Source: Amyelois transitella (taxonomy: Eukaryota; Arthropoda; Insecta; Lepidoptera; Pyralidae). From it: a stretch of 64,000 nucleotides of DNA. The notes below the pieces were generated by a model. It ran no database searches. It was not told the origin of the DNA and worked only from the letters and a program-made list of their open reading frames with translations. Below are positions 56,301 to 64,000 of the stretch, in pieces (position 1 is the first letter of the stretch; each line of letters opens with the position of its first letter). The stretch is from assembly GCF_032362555.1 (NCBI RefSeq), contig NC_083530.1, positions 2,448,001 to 2,512,000 of the forward strand. Direction: 5' to 3'. A program made the translations under genes and the position numbers.

Positions 56301-57638
56301 CCTGATAGTTTTGATATCCATATGTAGTGTTCTGATTGGTCATAGCATAACCATATCCTGTGGCAGTTTGCCCACTCGAAGGATGGGCAGTTTGCGCACT
56401 CGAAGGATGGGCAGTTTGCGCGCTCAAAGGATTGATGAAACCAGTCATTGGGTTTTGATTGATCAATGGATTTTTATTAGAATAGTGTATAGTTGAGTTT
56501 GTGTCCAATGTGGTTTGTGACTGAAACAGACAGGAGTTTTTGACAAATTCACATCAATGGCCCTTAAGGGATAGACATATTCTGTAGTGGGCCAAAATCA
56601 CAAGACTTGTGGGTTTAAATTTTTATTTGTTGTTTTATGGAAAAAAGTAACAACAACAATGCTTAGTTATGGAATTCAGAAGTTGCAAGTATATTCCCTA
56701 AAAGGAGAATCCTAAGTTTATCAGCCTTTCCCTAAGTCACTTTTTACACATTTATGAGAAAGAGAGGAAGTGTGTGCCAGGAAGCAAATGCACCAGAATA
56801 AAATAAGAATTTTTTAAAACCATCTATTTGGTATTGGCCATTCTCCTGATGGACTTTGTTTGAGAGTATAGTGTAATGCAATTATAATTTTCATGTTCTT
56901 TCTTAAGAATATTATGTCATCTACTATTTACAGCAACTGACATTGACATCAGAAGTGTGTAAACTAGATCTATGTCTGGAAGTACTTCCCGAATATTCAC
57001 CTTGCTTTTTCTAACGTCTTCAACAAAAATTTGCTGTCCTTCCACATATGTCCCATTTAATGTGTGCACAATATTTACAGCATCTTCTTCCTTAGCTACT
57101 CCTATTGTAACCTGCTTCGTGGTCGGCCCATCCTTTATCAACTTGTCCAATATAATGTCTTCCACATAACATTTGTTGTTGATGAATTTTTTTATATCAC
57201 TGTATGTCATCTGACAACAAAAACAACATTCAAAGATTCATGCTGCCATATATAAGGTTGAAGAATGTGGATAAGCTAACTTAATGGATCATGGTTAATA
57301 GAGTAAAGTGGGATAGGGCCAGCTTTGGTCAAATTTCGAATACCTAAAAAAAGGAGATGTTGGGAGTACCCATTATCAGCCAATATGCATGAAAAGAGTT
57401 ATGCGTGTGGAGTAAGCGGGAGAGGTTTGTAAGGATCGTAGCAAGTGGAAATCCATAGTCTCTGCTGTCCCAAAAGCAAATAGAAAAATTTATCACACCT
57501 ATGGCGGACTGGCAACCAAAAAACTTGACCGTATCCGGCTTTAGAACCTTTGTAGGATGCAAAAGCAATTGGTTTGGTACAACATATATCTCAAAGACGA
57601 CTTACATGAGAAGGCAAATTGTGCATCACCAGCAACAT
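47380..57638 (-). CDS. RRM gene A: RRM-like, low-complexity nuclear-type protein, 1066 aa
   Basis: Complement of 47380-48107, 48695-48938, 49936-50031, 50437-50546, 50958-50975, 51566-51691, 51895-51987, 53184-54429, 56224-56520, 57001-57210, 57606-57638; 3201 nt, every junction GT-AG and in phase. It begins MLLVMHNLPSH then MTYSDIKKFINNKCYVED, an RRM-like fold with an RNP2-like first strand (LLVMHNLP) and an RNP1-region QIFVEDV. Next is a Q/N/Y-rich region (exon 56224-56520), then an R/G/N/D-rich region with FGGNQ repeats and KRSYSPERGDRYS, then a helical block (AISWRGQAVSFIVKNIMNRL). Distal exons encode an unknown mixed domain (LLPYGITSLKASNRSKTQML) and an acidic tail with 13-residue repeats. 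Likely nuclear RNA-binding; exact family not recognised. Paralogous in its RRM to gene B on the plus strand. Confidence 0.85.
47500..47790 (-). repeat. 39-bp coding tandem repeat in the acidic tail of RRM gene A
   Basis: About six units of the 13-residue pattern SAGNINTSVGNTI/KD at roughly the middle of the last exon; unit length is a multiple of three, so the frame is kept. Confidence 0.85.
48165..48305 (-). mobile_element. truncated copy of the 50613-50918 MITE
   Basis: GAACTGTCCGCTATT, AACAGGAGA and AGGTCGTTATTTTTATTGAG match the complement of the interior of the element at 50613-50918. Confidence 0.65.
48944..49233 (-). repeat. TATG-tailed SINE with about 15-bp target-site duplication
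   Basis: Element flanked by AAAATAATAATAAAT at 48944-48958 and 49219-49233; it starts 6 bases behind the exon at 48695-48938. Confidence 0.85.
49255..49447 (-). repeat. tRNA-derived SINE, diverged
   Basis: Minus strand: GGGTTCAAATCTTGGCCAAG and a body ending in AGATTTAGTTAGCC; same order as 38490-38692. Confidence 0.65.
50073..50350 (+). repeat. TATG-tailed SINE with 8-bp target-site duplication
   Basis: Flanked by ATCTTAAG at 50073-50080 and 50343-50350; full length from GTGCCGTGTGGTTCC-type head to (TATG)n. Confidence 0.88.
50613..50918. mobile_element. MITE with about 50-bp terminal inverted repeats
   Basis: Left end CAGGGTTGTTAGGGT ... GTGTAAATACAGTACTA ... CTTTTATAA; the right end is its complement with a few changes. 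About 306 bp, no ORF, inside an intron of RRM gene A. Confidence 0.8.
50958..50975 (-). CDS. 18-nt microexon of RRM gene A
   Basis: TTAAGCAGGCGAGGCGAG between TTTTTACAG and GTGAGA. Adds VKQARR and keeps phase 1 on both sides, so it could be skipped without shifting the frame. Confidence 0.6.
52234..52814 (+). other. possible small coding exons or transposon remnant on the plus strand
   Basis: An ATG at 52234 opens MKNNVQPFGGTQLSDQIMQI and so on for 42 codons, up to a GTAAGA donor at 52362. A second open stretch, MEAKISSMNTKPYHHHNKN to SVQFRTLLQ, runs from about 52645 to a TAA at 52812-52814. No acceptor joins them convincingly. It sits inside the largest intron of RRM gene A on the opposite strand. 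It may be a nested gene or a decayed mobile element; I do not recognise either peptide. Confidence 0.25.
54919..55112. mobile_element. short MITE-like element between TTAA sites
   Basis: Left end TGGTCCAGACATG...TTTTGTCCG; the right end is its imperfect complement (CGGACAAAAG...CATGTCTGAACCCA). TTAA lies just outside both ends (54919-54922 and 55109-55112). Confidence 0.6.
55115..56220. other. intron of RRM gene A, no gene seen
   Basis: Has diverged repeated phrases (GCCCTGGTGTAAATGA at 55609 and 55707), but no supported exon. Confidence 0.5.
56360..56431 (-). repeat. 24-bp coding repeat, three units, in RRM gene A
   Basis: Encodes AQTAHPSS, AQTAHPSS and GQTA in a row, from GCAGTTTGCGCACTCGAAGG units on the plus strand. 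Confidence 0.85.
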
Positions 57639-58357
57639 GGTGATAGCTTCTACTTAGTCCCTAAGCACAGAAGGAAAACAGTCATATAAATGGTTCTGAA
57701 AGAAATGTTTTGTGAACCAATTACGTTAATTGGTAGAAAGAATGAATAATTCAAACAACCCTTGTAAAATAAATAGTTTTTTATTAACGTCAGTGGACCC
57801 GACCACAAATATTAACACACAATCACAGATATTAATAAATAATGTCAAAGAGAATATAAATAACCACTGTGAGCCCGGCACGACGGCCACTGGCAATGGC
57901 AAGGTAGGGCAAAGACATCAAATCAAACTAGCACAAGATGTATGTCAAAGTTAATTTATCATGCCAATCATCAAAGTGACACACTAACTAGTCTAAAGCA
58001 GCAGTGTTGCGAATTTAGATCTTTTAGTTAAAGCTTGAACTCGCGATTTATTTTAAGAATATCGAGATTTCAAGAATCCAAGATTTTTTTAAAGTAAAAA
58101 CAAAAAAATGATCTTTACAAATTCAATCGATCTGAGTAAAATGACCCTTGGATTGTAAATGTCCTATAATCATTAGGGTCAAGTTAGCGCTTTTTTTTTT
58201 GTCAGAGAAAACAACACTGGACAAAAGAAAGAATAGCAAATGTCGGGGTGAAGACAAGACATCATTGCTTGATTTTCTTGTTTCGTTTTCTCGTTTATAG
58301 ACATTTTTATGGCAAATATTTACATGTGGTGTTATGAGCGTATAAACCCTTTTCAAT
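57639..58357. promoter_or_regulatory. shared 5' region between the divergent RRM genes
   Basis: The two start codons face away from each other across about 719 bases, so both promoters and 5' UTRs must lie here unless non-coding first exons exist. An open stretch at 57742-57954 (plus) has no similarity I recognise. No TATA box stands out. Confidence 0.45.
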
Positions 58358-61300
58358 ATGATGTTAACAATACACGGGCTGCCATCGGTGGTAAGAAATT
58401 TTTACCTTTCATGTTTAGGTATTTTCCTAGCTCCTACAAACAATTACAAAATTATAGATTTTGCAGTATTCCTCCTTAAAGTTGCTTACCTTATATATTT
58501 GAGATAAACATGCCACATTTAAAAAACATTCAATATCGACTTACAACGTATCTATATCTAATAAAAGTAAATTATCATGAATTAATCATATTTGGTTTCA
58601 GGCCACCTACCACGATGTAAGGACGCTACTACAAATGGAATGCAAGATAAACGATTTCATTTTGGACAGTATGGTAAATGATAAGGGAGGCACAAAGAAG
58701 GTCAGGATTGGACTGGCAGATGAAGTGGAAGGAGCACACGTGATTAAATGTCTGGACGGCTTCCGGTGTGGTGGGAATGCACTTTATGTAGTGCCCGTTG
58801 GGAAAAATGTAAGATATTTTCATTACCTACTAAGTACTTAGTATTTATATATTTACTAAAAGAATGCCTGCTGTTATGCTTGCGAGAAACAAAAAATACT
58901 CACTTTCCCCAAGAATTTTCCTTAAGTTACAAACTACATTCCTGCCAAATATCAGTTTTATGGTGAAGCCATTTTAGTTTTTTGATTTGTGAGTGATCTA
59001 ATAAAGTGTTGTTTGCTTTAAGATATATTTATTTCCTGCTCAAGGTACACCTATGACAACTTTTTTGTTTGTTGACAATGGACATAAATTATATTCAACT
59101 CACTGACACACACACAACACCCCCGTGCCAAGAGTGAGTTGAATACTCACACACAACACCATTTTTATTGCGTGAAAAACTCACTGTCCTGCCAGTTTTT
59201 ATGATAGTTTTTTACCCAATAAAAAAGACGTCACGCATGCCATGCTGCAGGTCTGAAAGAAATTAAAAATAAGTAATGCCCTTATAAAAATTTTTCATTA
59301 GTCCTAGCTTCGTCCTATTTTTCTTTGTAAAACAAATAAATAAATTCAATTCTTTTTTTGTACTTTTGATACCTCAGCAACAACCACCAAACGTACAACC
59401 AGCTTTCAATCCCCATGGGGCCTACCAGGGTCCGGGCCCTAGCTATGCAGTGCAAGACCAGTTTGCCCCCCCTCAACAAGTGGGCCCGGGGCCATGGAAT
59501 GCAGGAAACCAGTGGGCCCCAAACCAGCCCCAGATGGGGTATAACTATCCACAACAGAATGTGCCGTTTCAACAGGGCCAGGTATTGTTTTGTGAAATCT
59601 TAGTAATTTTAAAGGTATGTTCCCATTTACCCAGGGGAGCTAAGCTTAGGACCCAAAACCTACTTTCATCTTATATATAAAAATCTTGTGTCACAATGTT
59701 CGTTCCCGTATTCATCTGACACTGCTTGACCGGTTCTCATGAAATTTTGTAAGCATTGAGTGGGGCTGAGAATCGTCCAACATCTATTGTTCATACCCCT
59801 TAGTGATAAGGGTGGTCCACCAATTACATTGTTTTTTAAATTATACTTTATTTATATGGCAAAACAATGTTTGCCGGGAGAGCTATAATATAATGTATAT
59901 ATTTTTTTACATTTTGCAGTCCCAGCAGCAAAGACCATTGAACCAACGGGAGCTGATGCTCCAGGCATCGAGGGCTCCAGTACAGGATTCATTCCTTGGA
60001 GGCTCTGTTCCTGTAAGCTTTTCAACAATACTTTTACTGAGAACTTCGCTTAATCACGCTGCAAGTGATGAAGCGAAGAAATAATGGAAAATGTCAAAGA
60101 AACGGGGGATATTATTCATCCTTGAGGGCTTCAATGATGCCCAAAATAACTATTCCACGCAGATGAAGACGCGGGCACAACTAGTAACATATAATCACGT
60201 CCTTATCCTTTGCGTGGTAGCCAGATTCAACAGTCTTGAACAAACTGAATGGCCATGTTCAGCTTTATGTCCTTATGATGTCATTGAAATTCAAATAGTG
60301 ACAGGTTGCTATCCTATTATTAGCCAAGTTAAGCCTTACCTACTTTCTTTTTTGAGAAAGAGATTGTGAGAGAGAGAGAGATTGGTGGCAAGTGGAAAAA
60401 TATAGTCTCTGCCTACCCCTCCGGGAAAAAGGCGTGATTATATGTATGTATGTGCGTGATTATATGTATGTATGTTAAGCCATTCCCGTAGTCTTTTAAG
60501 ATATCTATTGGAATATATATAGTGTAATGTAATATTAAGGAGAGATTTCTACTCGTACATACATACATACATAAAATCACGCCTCTTTCCCGGAGGGGTA
60601 GGCAGAGACTACCTCTTTCCACTTGCTACGATCTCTGCATATTTCCTTCGCTTCATCCACATTTATAACTCGTAAATTGCGAGGAAACAGACAGCAAAAA
60701 AAGAATTCAAAAGAATGAACTGAACTTGTGCATAACTTTTTTTATGTATAATTTAATTTATAAGGGATAGGCGTACAAACTTGGGATTCTTTTTTAGGCG
60801 ATGGGCTAGCAACATGTCACTATTTGAATCTCAATTCTATCATTAAGCCAAATAGCTGAACGGGGCCATTCAAGTCTTTTCAAGACTGTTGGCTCTGTCT
60901 ACCCCGCAAGGGATATAGACGTGATCATATGTAATAAAATGTAATGTTTAATTTATAATTTAGCCGGCATCACGACCAGCGCTTCGTAACATAGAAACAG
61001 TGGACATACCCAAAGGTGACCAAGGCCGCTATCAGAACTATGAACAGCCAAAACCGGTAAGTTTTGCTAAGTGTATTCTCTCGTCCACATTCTTTTTTTT
61101 GTTTTCATTTATTGTGGCACAAACAGTCAAAAATACAGACAGAATTACAAAGACAGTAAACAATATAGTAGACCAAACAGTGCCGATTATGTTTATGGTG
61201 TAGTAATTATAAAAGCATGCTTGTTAACAATCAGATGATCTTAATTATCCTAATCGTGATTTAGTACAGTGATGATGTGAGAGCATTGTTATCCCATAAA

Positions 61301-64000
61301 TACAAAAGAATCAATACAAAAAGAAAAGAAATCAAATCAAATACATTCTATTCTAAGTTTGGATAATTGTGAAGTTGACGTTGTTGAAGAAAATGCTGCA
61401 GTGCAGTTTGTTACCGCTTCTTCTGCACTGACGCCTTGGGAGCGGCAGTAAACTTGGTTTTAAGTAATTTATTTGACGTTAACCAATGTTGTGAAACCAA
61501 ACGTTTTGACAATTATCTATACTAATATTATAAAGCTGAAGAGTTTGTTTGTTTAAACGTAGCGCGTCAACGAAGGAACTACCTACTGGTTCGAATTGAA
61601 AAATTATTTTTGTTTTGAATAGACCATTTATCGAGCAAGGCTTTAGGCTATATAACATCACGCTGCAACTAATAGTGGAAAACAAATAATGGAAAATTAT
61701 TCATCCTTGAGGGCTTCATTGATGCCCCAAATAACTATTCTACACGGACGAAGTCGCGGGCACAGCTAGTTAAGAGATATGAAGTATCCTATAATAATGT
61801 ATAAAAATTTTGAATTTGAATTTGAGTACTCTATACTATACCTAAGTAATGCTAACCGCTGCTCCTGGTGAGACCGCAGCGGCATGACGTCACAGTATTT
61901 TGATGTAGTAAATATTAAAATCATTCTATTAGCATATATTTATGACAAGAGAGTTATGAAAATGAAGTAAAATGCACTCCACGCTTTTTACTCCTATTTA
62001 AATTGTTTTGTTTATAAATTTAATTTTGTTATAATTTTAATCGGAGGTAATTGACTATAACTGATTGTTCGACTTGCTACTACTGTTTTATAATTCCTTT
62101 GTCATTAATTTTTATTTTCTATGTTTTAGTTCGATTAGCAATAAAAGCGTAGTTTTTTAGTTTTTTTTTTAAACTATTATTTTCTTGTTTTAGATAACAA
62201 TTAAGAAGGACAATTTCATGGGTCCCGATGTGGGTACCGGATCTTATCCCCAGGGACATGGTCAACCATCGCCGTGGCAAGATCAGGTGAGTATCTACCT
62301 ACACGCATCCTACCATTGAAGTTAACTTTCAAGTAGGTAGGTATTATGGATAATAATTTTACCAAATACATACTTATTTGTGCCGTGCGGTTCTCGGCAT
62401 TGATGGAAAAAATAATAGGACCACTATAAACTTGATATTCTTTTTTATGCGATGGGCTGGCAACCTGTCACTTTGTGAATCACAATTCTATAATTATGCC
62501 CAATAGCTGAACGTGACCATTCAGTCGTTCCAAGACTGTTGGCTCTGTCTACCCCGCAATGGATATAGACGTGACATATGAATGTATGTATGTATTTAAA
62601 TTAGGCAAATTTTTGCAAGAATTTTGCTAATTTAGTTTATTTTTAGGGCCCGCAACGCAAACCGGGTGATTTCCGCAAGTCTAACCAACCTTACGAAGAT
62701 GACAAGAAGTACCAACCAAAACATGGCATCTTGAAAAATCCAATAATCGACCGTGATCGGCAAAACACCCATTTTTCACTTCAAAGACGGGATTCCCCTG
62801 GCAGGAGACCATCCCCTGGCAGAAATATTTCCCCTGGTCGCAGGATGCCTGATCATAAAATTCCACCTAACGATCATAGGGGTAAGATGCCTGATCATAG
62901 AATGCCTGATCACGGGCCTAATGATCGGAGAATGCCAATGAACGACAGAATGGGCCCAAATGATCGTAGAATGCCGTCAAAGGATGATAGAACGGGCCCG
63001 AATGATCGGAGAATGCCAATTAACGACAGAATAGGGCCAAACGACCGTCGTATTCCTATGAATGACGACAGGATGGCCTCAAATGACCGAAGAATGGCTT
63101 CAGGTGATCGCAGAATGCCTATAAATGATGATAGATTGGGTCCAAATGATCGTAGGATGCCATTAGACGACAGGATGGGGCCAAATGATCGCAGAATGCC
63201 GGGAAATGATGAGAGAATGGGGCCTAAGGATTGGAAAATGTCGTCGAATGATAGATTGGGTCCAAATAGGACGATGAAAGATGATAGAATTGGTCCCATG
63301 GATGTACCGCATCACGGCAAAGTTTCCCCTGGAAGACGCGTTTCTCCCGTAAGGCGACATTCCCCTGGGCATCCCGGAAGGAGAGACGGTCCCATGGGAA
63401 GGGATATTTCTCCGACAAGACGCAGGATTTCTCCATCAGGTTAGTGGTTTGAACTTTCTTTTTTGTTATACTATATTTAATTTTTTATTTTTAATATATT
63501 ATTACGTCTATATAGACGTCTCTGCCTACCCCGCTACTACCCCCGGTAGACAACAGTCTTGACAATGAAAGGCCACATTCAGCTATATGGAATTGAAATT
63601 CAAAAGTTTTCCTTTTCATTTGCGGAAAAAGCTGTATGGTTAAGTACTTTGCCTATGTCAAAAAAATAACTGTCATGTTTAGGTAAAATAAGGTAGAACA
63701 ACGCGTGTCTTCATTTTCATCACTACACAGGAGAAAGCTAAATCGCTTCCCGCGTCTGTCCCTATGTATGTATGGTACTTCTACTCTATCTACGAATTTT
63801 GATGCAGTTTTTTTTTAATAGATAAAGAGTGATTCAAGAGAAAGGTTTTGTAATGTATAAATGGTACCCGTGCGAAGCCGGGGCGGGTCGCTAGTACATA
63901 ATATAGCCACTGAACGGTGGAAATATCATTTCATGTATTTTTTTGGTTGTTTTAAATAAATATTTTTCTTTACAGATAGACGTTTGCGGTCCCCGCGTCG
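58358..64000 (+). CDS. RRM gene B: RRM-like protein with Gln/Pro-rich and NDRRMP-repeat regions, 3' end outside the window
   Basis: Join of 58358-58390, 58602-58808, 59378-59581, 59920-60012, 60964-61056, 62194-62286, 62647-63439 and 63976 onward; every junction is GT-AG and in phase. The protein starts MMLTIHGLPSVATYHDVRTL, an RRM-like domain with RNP2-like LTIHGLP and an ALYVVPV strand in the RNP1 region. Then comes a Q/P/N/G/Y-rich segment (PPQQVGPGPWNAGNQWAPNQ), and a large exon with SPGRR motifs and about ten copies of NDRRMPxNDDRMGP. The last exon in view reads DRRLRSPRR. The composition suggests a nuclear RNA-binding protein with an RS-like, phase-separating tail. The first ATG at 58309 is out of frame with exon 2, whereas the ATG at 58358 gives an RRM, so I chose 58358. 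Confidence 0.85.
59100..59160. repeat. short direct repeat in intron 2 of RRM gene B
   Basis: AACTCACTGACACACACACA and ACTCACACACAACACC phrases around GAGTGAGTTGAATA; simple CA-rich sequence. Confidence 0.5.
60055..60183 (+). mobile_element. H1 Helitron-type element, 3' half
   Basis: From ATCACGCTGCAAGTGATGAA to GCGGGCACAACTAG; the left half is missing. Confidence 0.65.
60190..60335 (-). repeat. TATG-tailed SINE, diverged 3' half
   Basis: AATCACGTCCTTATCCTTTG through ATAGTGACAGGTTGC. Confidence 0.65.
60380..60460 (+). repeat. LINE 3' end fragment
   Basis: TGGTGGCAAGTGGAAAAATA then GCCTACCCCTCCGGGAAAAA and TATG tail. Confidence 0.6.
60562..60680 (-). repeat. LINE 3' end fragment
   Basis: CATACATACATACATAAAAT then CACGCCTCTTTCCCGGAGGG; reverse of the 7605 element. 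Confidence 0.65.
60765..60935 (+). repeat. TATG-tailed SINE, 5' truncated
   Basis: AGGGATAGGCGTACAAACTT through CGCAAGGGATATAGACGTGA; ends 29 bases before the exon at 60964. Confidence 0.75.
61360..61820 (+). repeat. S3 repeat interrupted by a Helitron-type element
   Basis: TGAAGTTGACGTTGTTGAAG ... ACGTTTTGACAATTA is interrupted at 61516-61769 and resumes at 61770 with TTAAGAGATAT ... AAAATTTTGAATTTGAATTT. The copy at 11643-11880 is uninterrupted. Confidence 0.85.
61516..61769 (+). mobile_element. Helitron-type element, family H1, boundaries defined
   Basis: 254 bp, 5' TCTATACTAATATTATAAAG and 3' GGGCACAGCTAG, inserted between A (61515) and T (61770). A 5' TC, a 3' CTAG-type end, no duplicated target and an A/T host site are Helitron hallmarks. 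Confidence 0.85.
62383..62600 (+). repeat. TATG-tailed SINE with central deletion
   Basis: GTGCCGTGCGGTTCTCGGCA head, then directly the CACTATAAACTTGATATTC block, (TATG)n tail. Confidence 0.8.
62860..63290 (+). repeat. NDRRMP coding tandem repeat in RRM gene B
   Basis: Roughly ten units of 13-15 residues, pattern NDRRMPxNDDRMGP, encoded by imperfect 39-45 bp units; bounded on both sides by SPGRR/SPTRRR motifs. Confidence 0.9.
63720..63894 (+). mobile_element. Helitron-type element, family H2
   Basis: TCACTACACAGGAGAAAG after A, ending GGGTCGCTAG before T; ends 81 bases before the next exon of RRM gene B. Confidence 0.75.

Noticed and set aside
57730-57954. 74-codon ORF between the RRM genes
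   Set aside because: No splice link or similarity to either gene; Asn-rich sequence in AT-rich DNA can be open by chance.
58309-58390. Upstream ATG (MANIYMWCYERINPF) as the start of RRM gene B
   Set aside because: It leaves one base at the donor and would put exon 2 out of frame; the ATG at 58358 restores the RRM frame and matches gene A.
62910-63299. 129-codon minus-strand ORF of repeated FGPILSS units
   Set aside because: Antisense shadow of the NDRRMP repeat in RRM gene B.

Overview
The window is animal, almost certainly insect and most likely moth or butterfly (Lepidoptera) nuclear DNA. Genes are split by GT-AG introns and the DNA is AT-rich. Introns and spacers are packed with a few repeat families: a SINE with a (TATG)n tail, a tRNA-headed SINE, and Helitron-type elements ending ...GCACAGCTAG or ...GGGTCGCTAG. 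These families are typical of lepidopteran genomes as far as I remember them; I could not search a database.

Layout. (1) 1-27.2 kb, minus strand: a calpain gene whose 3' end lies beyond position 1. Nine common exons carry the Cys-His-Asn protease core and the start of the beta-sandwich domain, with two candidate alternative first exons near 19.0 and 27.2 kb. Its introns hold a nearly intact Ty1/copia retrotransposon (2.3-6.3 kb, antisense to calpain) and a nested intronless ORF (13.1-13.6 kb, minus). The last exon in the window ends in a 61-bp tandem array that copies the splice donor six times. (2) 27.2-32.6 kb: no host gene seen; a decayed pogo/Tigger-like element, an element with 17-bp terminal inverted repeats and a long hairpin. 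(3) 32.66-33.67 kb, plus: NIP7, three exons, 180 aa, complete. (4) 34.5-42.9 kb, minus: an 11-exon gene for a 419-aa protein I do not recognise, with a probable GC-AG intron. (5) 43.9-44.7 kb, minus: a TREX-type 3'-5' exonuclease. (6) 47.4-57.6 kb, minus, and 58.36 kb to beyond the right edge, plus: two divergently transcribed genes, about 0.7 kb apart, that encode related N-terminal RRM-like domains and then low-complexity Q/N/Y- and R/S/D-rich regions.

The most interesting point is the head-to-head RRM pair. Both start with a 33-nt coding exon of 11 codons, both interrupt the RRM at the same place in phase 0, and both continue into intrinsically disordered, repeat-containing tails. This looks like an inverted tandem duplication of a fast-evolving RNA-binding gene. 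NIP7 (60S ribosome biogenesis), the exonuclease and the RRM pair are all nucleic-acid related, but nothing in the sequence says they work together. All exon joins are predictions from splice-site consensus, reading phase and protein similarity; there are no transcript data.
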